Below, piece by piece: positions 5,303 through 5,495 of a DNA stretch of 5,495 bases. The position numbers were made by a program, and so were the translations under genes. Origin of the DNA: an uncultured Ruminococcus sp. (lineage in GTDB: Bacteria > Bacillota > Clostridia > Oscillospirales > Ruminococcaceae); assembly GCA_945835085.1 (NCBI GenBank), contig CAMAIG010000132.1, positions 1-5,495 of the forward strand, read 5' to 3'. How positions within the stretch are numbered: the first letter of the stretch is position 1; each line of letters begins with the position of its first letter. The notes under the pieces are model-generated. The model saw only the letters and a program-made list of their open reading frames with translations. It was not told the DNA's origin and did not search any database.

Positions 5303-5382
5303 TGTTTTGTGGCTCGGTAACGTATGTATTAAAGCCAAAATATGCAAGCAACTTTTTTACCATGCATTTTTTTAACAGACTG

Positions 5383-5408
5383 AGAGGACAGAGATATCTC
5401 TGCCCTCT
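5383..5408. repeat. 26-bp palindrome just after scfA (hairpin 1)
   Basis: AGAGGACAGAGAT joined to ATCTCTGCCCTCT: a 26-bp palindrome with one mismatch, which becomes a G-U pair in the - strand RNA. It begins 26 nt after the scfA stop. On the - strand no U tract follows; on the + strand T5 comes 5 nt later (5414-5418). It shares the sequence GGACAGAGATA(T/C)CTCTGCCCTCT with 5232-5254. Confidence 0.7.
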
Positions 5409-5434
5409 ACCGCTTTTTCTGACTTATTGAGTAA

Positions 5435-5495
5435 TTACTTCTCGCACTTCTGGTTAGCTACTGTGCAGGAAGTCTTACAAGCGGACTGACAGGAT
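5435..5495 (-). CDS. scfA: SCIFF six-cysteine ranthipeptide precursor, C-terminal part (5' end outside window)
   Basis: The last 19 codons and the TAA stop (5437-5435) of a short gene cut by the right window edge. They read S-C-Q-S-A-C-K-T-S-C-T-V-A-N-Q-K-C-E-K, the highly conserved C-terminal core of the SCIFF family (six cysteines in forty-five residues), found almost throughout Clostridia. Four of the six cysteines are visible; the leader and first two are off the window. By comparison with the C. thermocellum peptide CteA, the Thr of S-C-T-V-A-N is the probable thioether acceptor; this is inference. ScfB, encoded downstream, is the expected modifying enzyme. The family has been linked in some Clostridia to population-level regulation, but its role here cannot be read from sequence. 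Confidence 0.93.
   Translation of the reverse strand, partial: SCQSACKTSCTVANQKCEK

Noticed and set aside
5156..5347. 63-codon frame on the - strand between scfA and scfB
   Set aside because: It runs across the palindrome at 5231-5254, has no family features and overlaps the scfB ribosome binding site and start.

Overview
The gene set points to an anaerobic Clostridia member, probably a Ruminococcus-like Oscillospiraceae. It includes a SCIFF ranthipeptide precursor with its maturase, a queD-queE-folE operon, a DUF1934 protein after glutamate racemase, AAAGGA/AGGAGG ribosome binding sites and moderate GC content. The genus assignment is inference; the protein families are read directly from motifs.

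Left part (1-1110, + strand): the 3' end of glutamate racemase (murI), then a YwiB-like DUF1934 gene with a TTG start. About 400 bases follow with no gene; they hold two imperfect copies of a palindrome-rich repeat and a 9-bp inverted repeat. Next is a YfcE-type metallophosphodiesterase (1111-1656). It converges on the next operon, and both share a perfect 15-bp bidirectional terminator at 1656-1694.

Middle part (1698-3400, - strand): a compact operon reading queD, queE, folE. FolE makes dihydroneopterin triphosphate from GTP, QueD converts it to 6-carboxytetrahydropterin, and QueE contracts the ring to 7-carboxy-7-deazaguanine (CDG), the precursor of preQ0 and queuosine. QueC is not in the window. 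Directly before the queD ribosome binding site is a perfect 11-bp inverted repeat followed by seven U on the queD strand. It is either an attenuator or terminator, or an operator overlapping the promoter.

Right part (3450-5495): a 98-bp-period tandem repeat array (2.4 copies) lies between queD and the 3' end of scfB. scfB (- strand) is a complete radical SAM/SPASM maturase. Upstream of it, cut by the window end, are the last 19 codons of scfA, the six-cysteine SCIFF peptide it modifies. The 275-bp scfA-scfB gap holds two near-identical palindromes that bracket about 130 bp. The ranthipeptide system is a known family; the least explained features are the non-coding ones: the two repeat groups, the paired palindromes and the queD leader.
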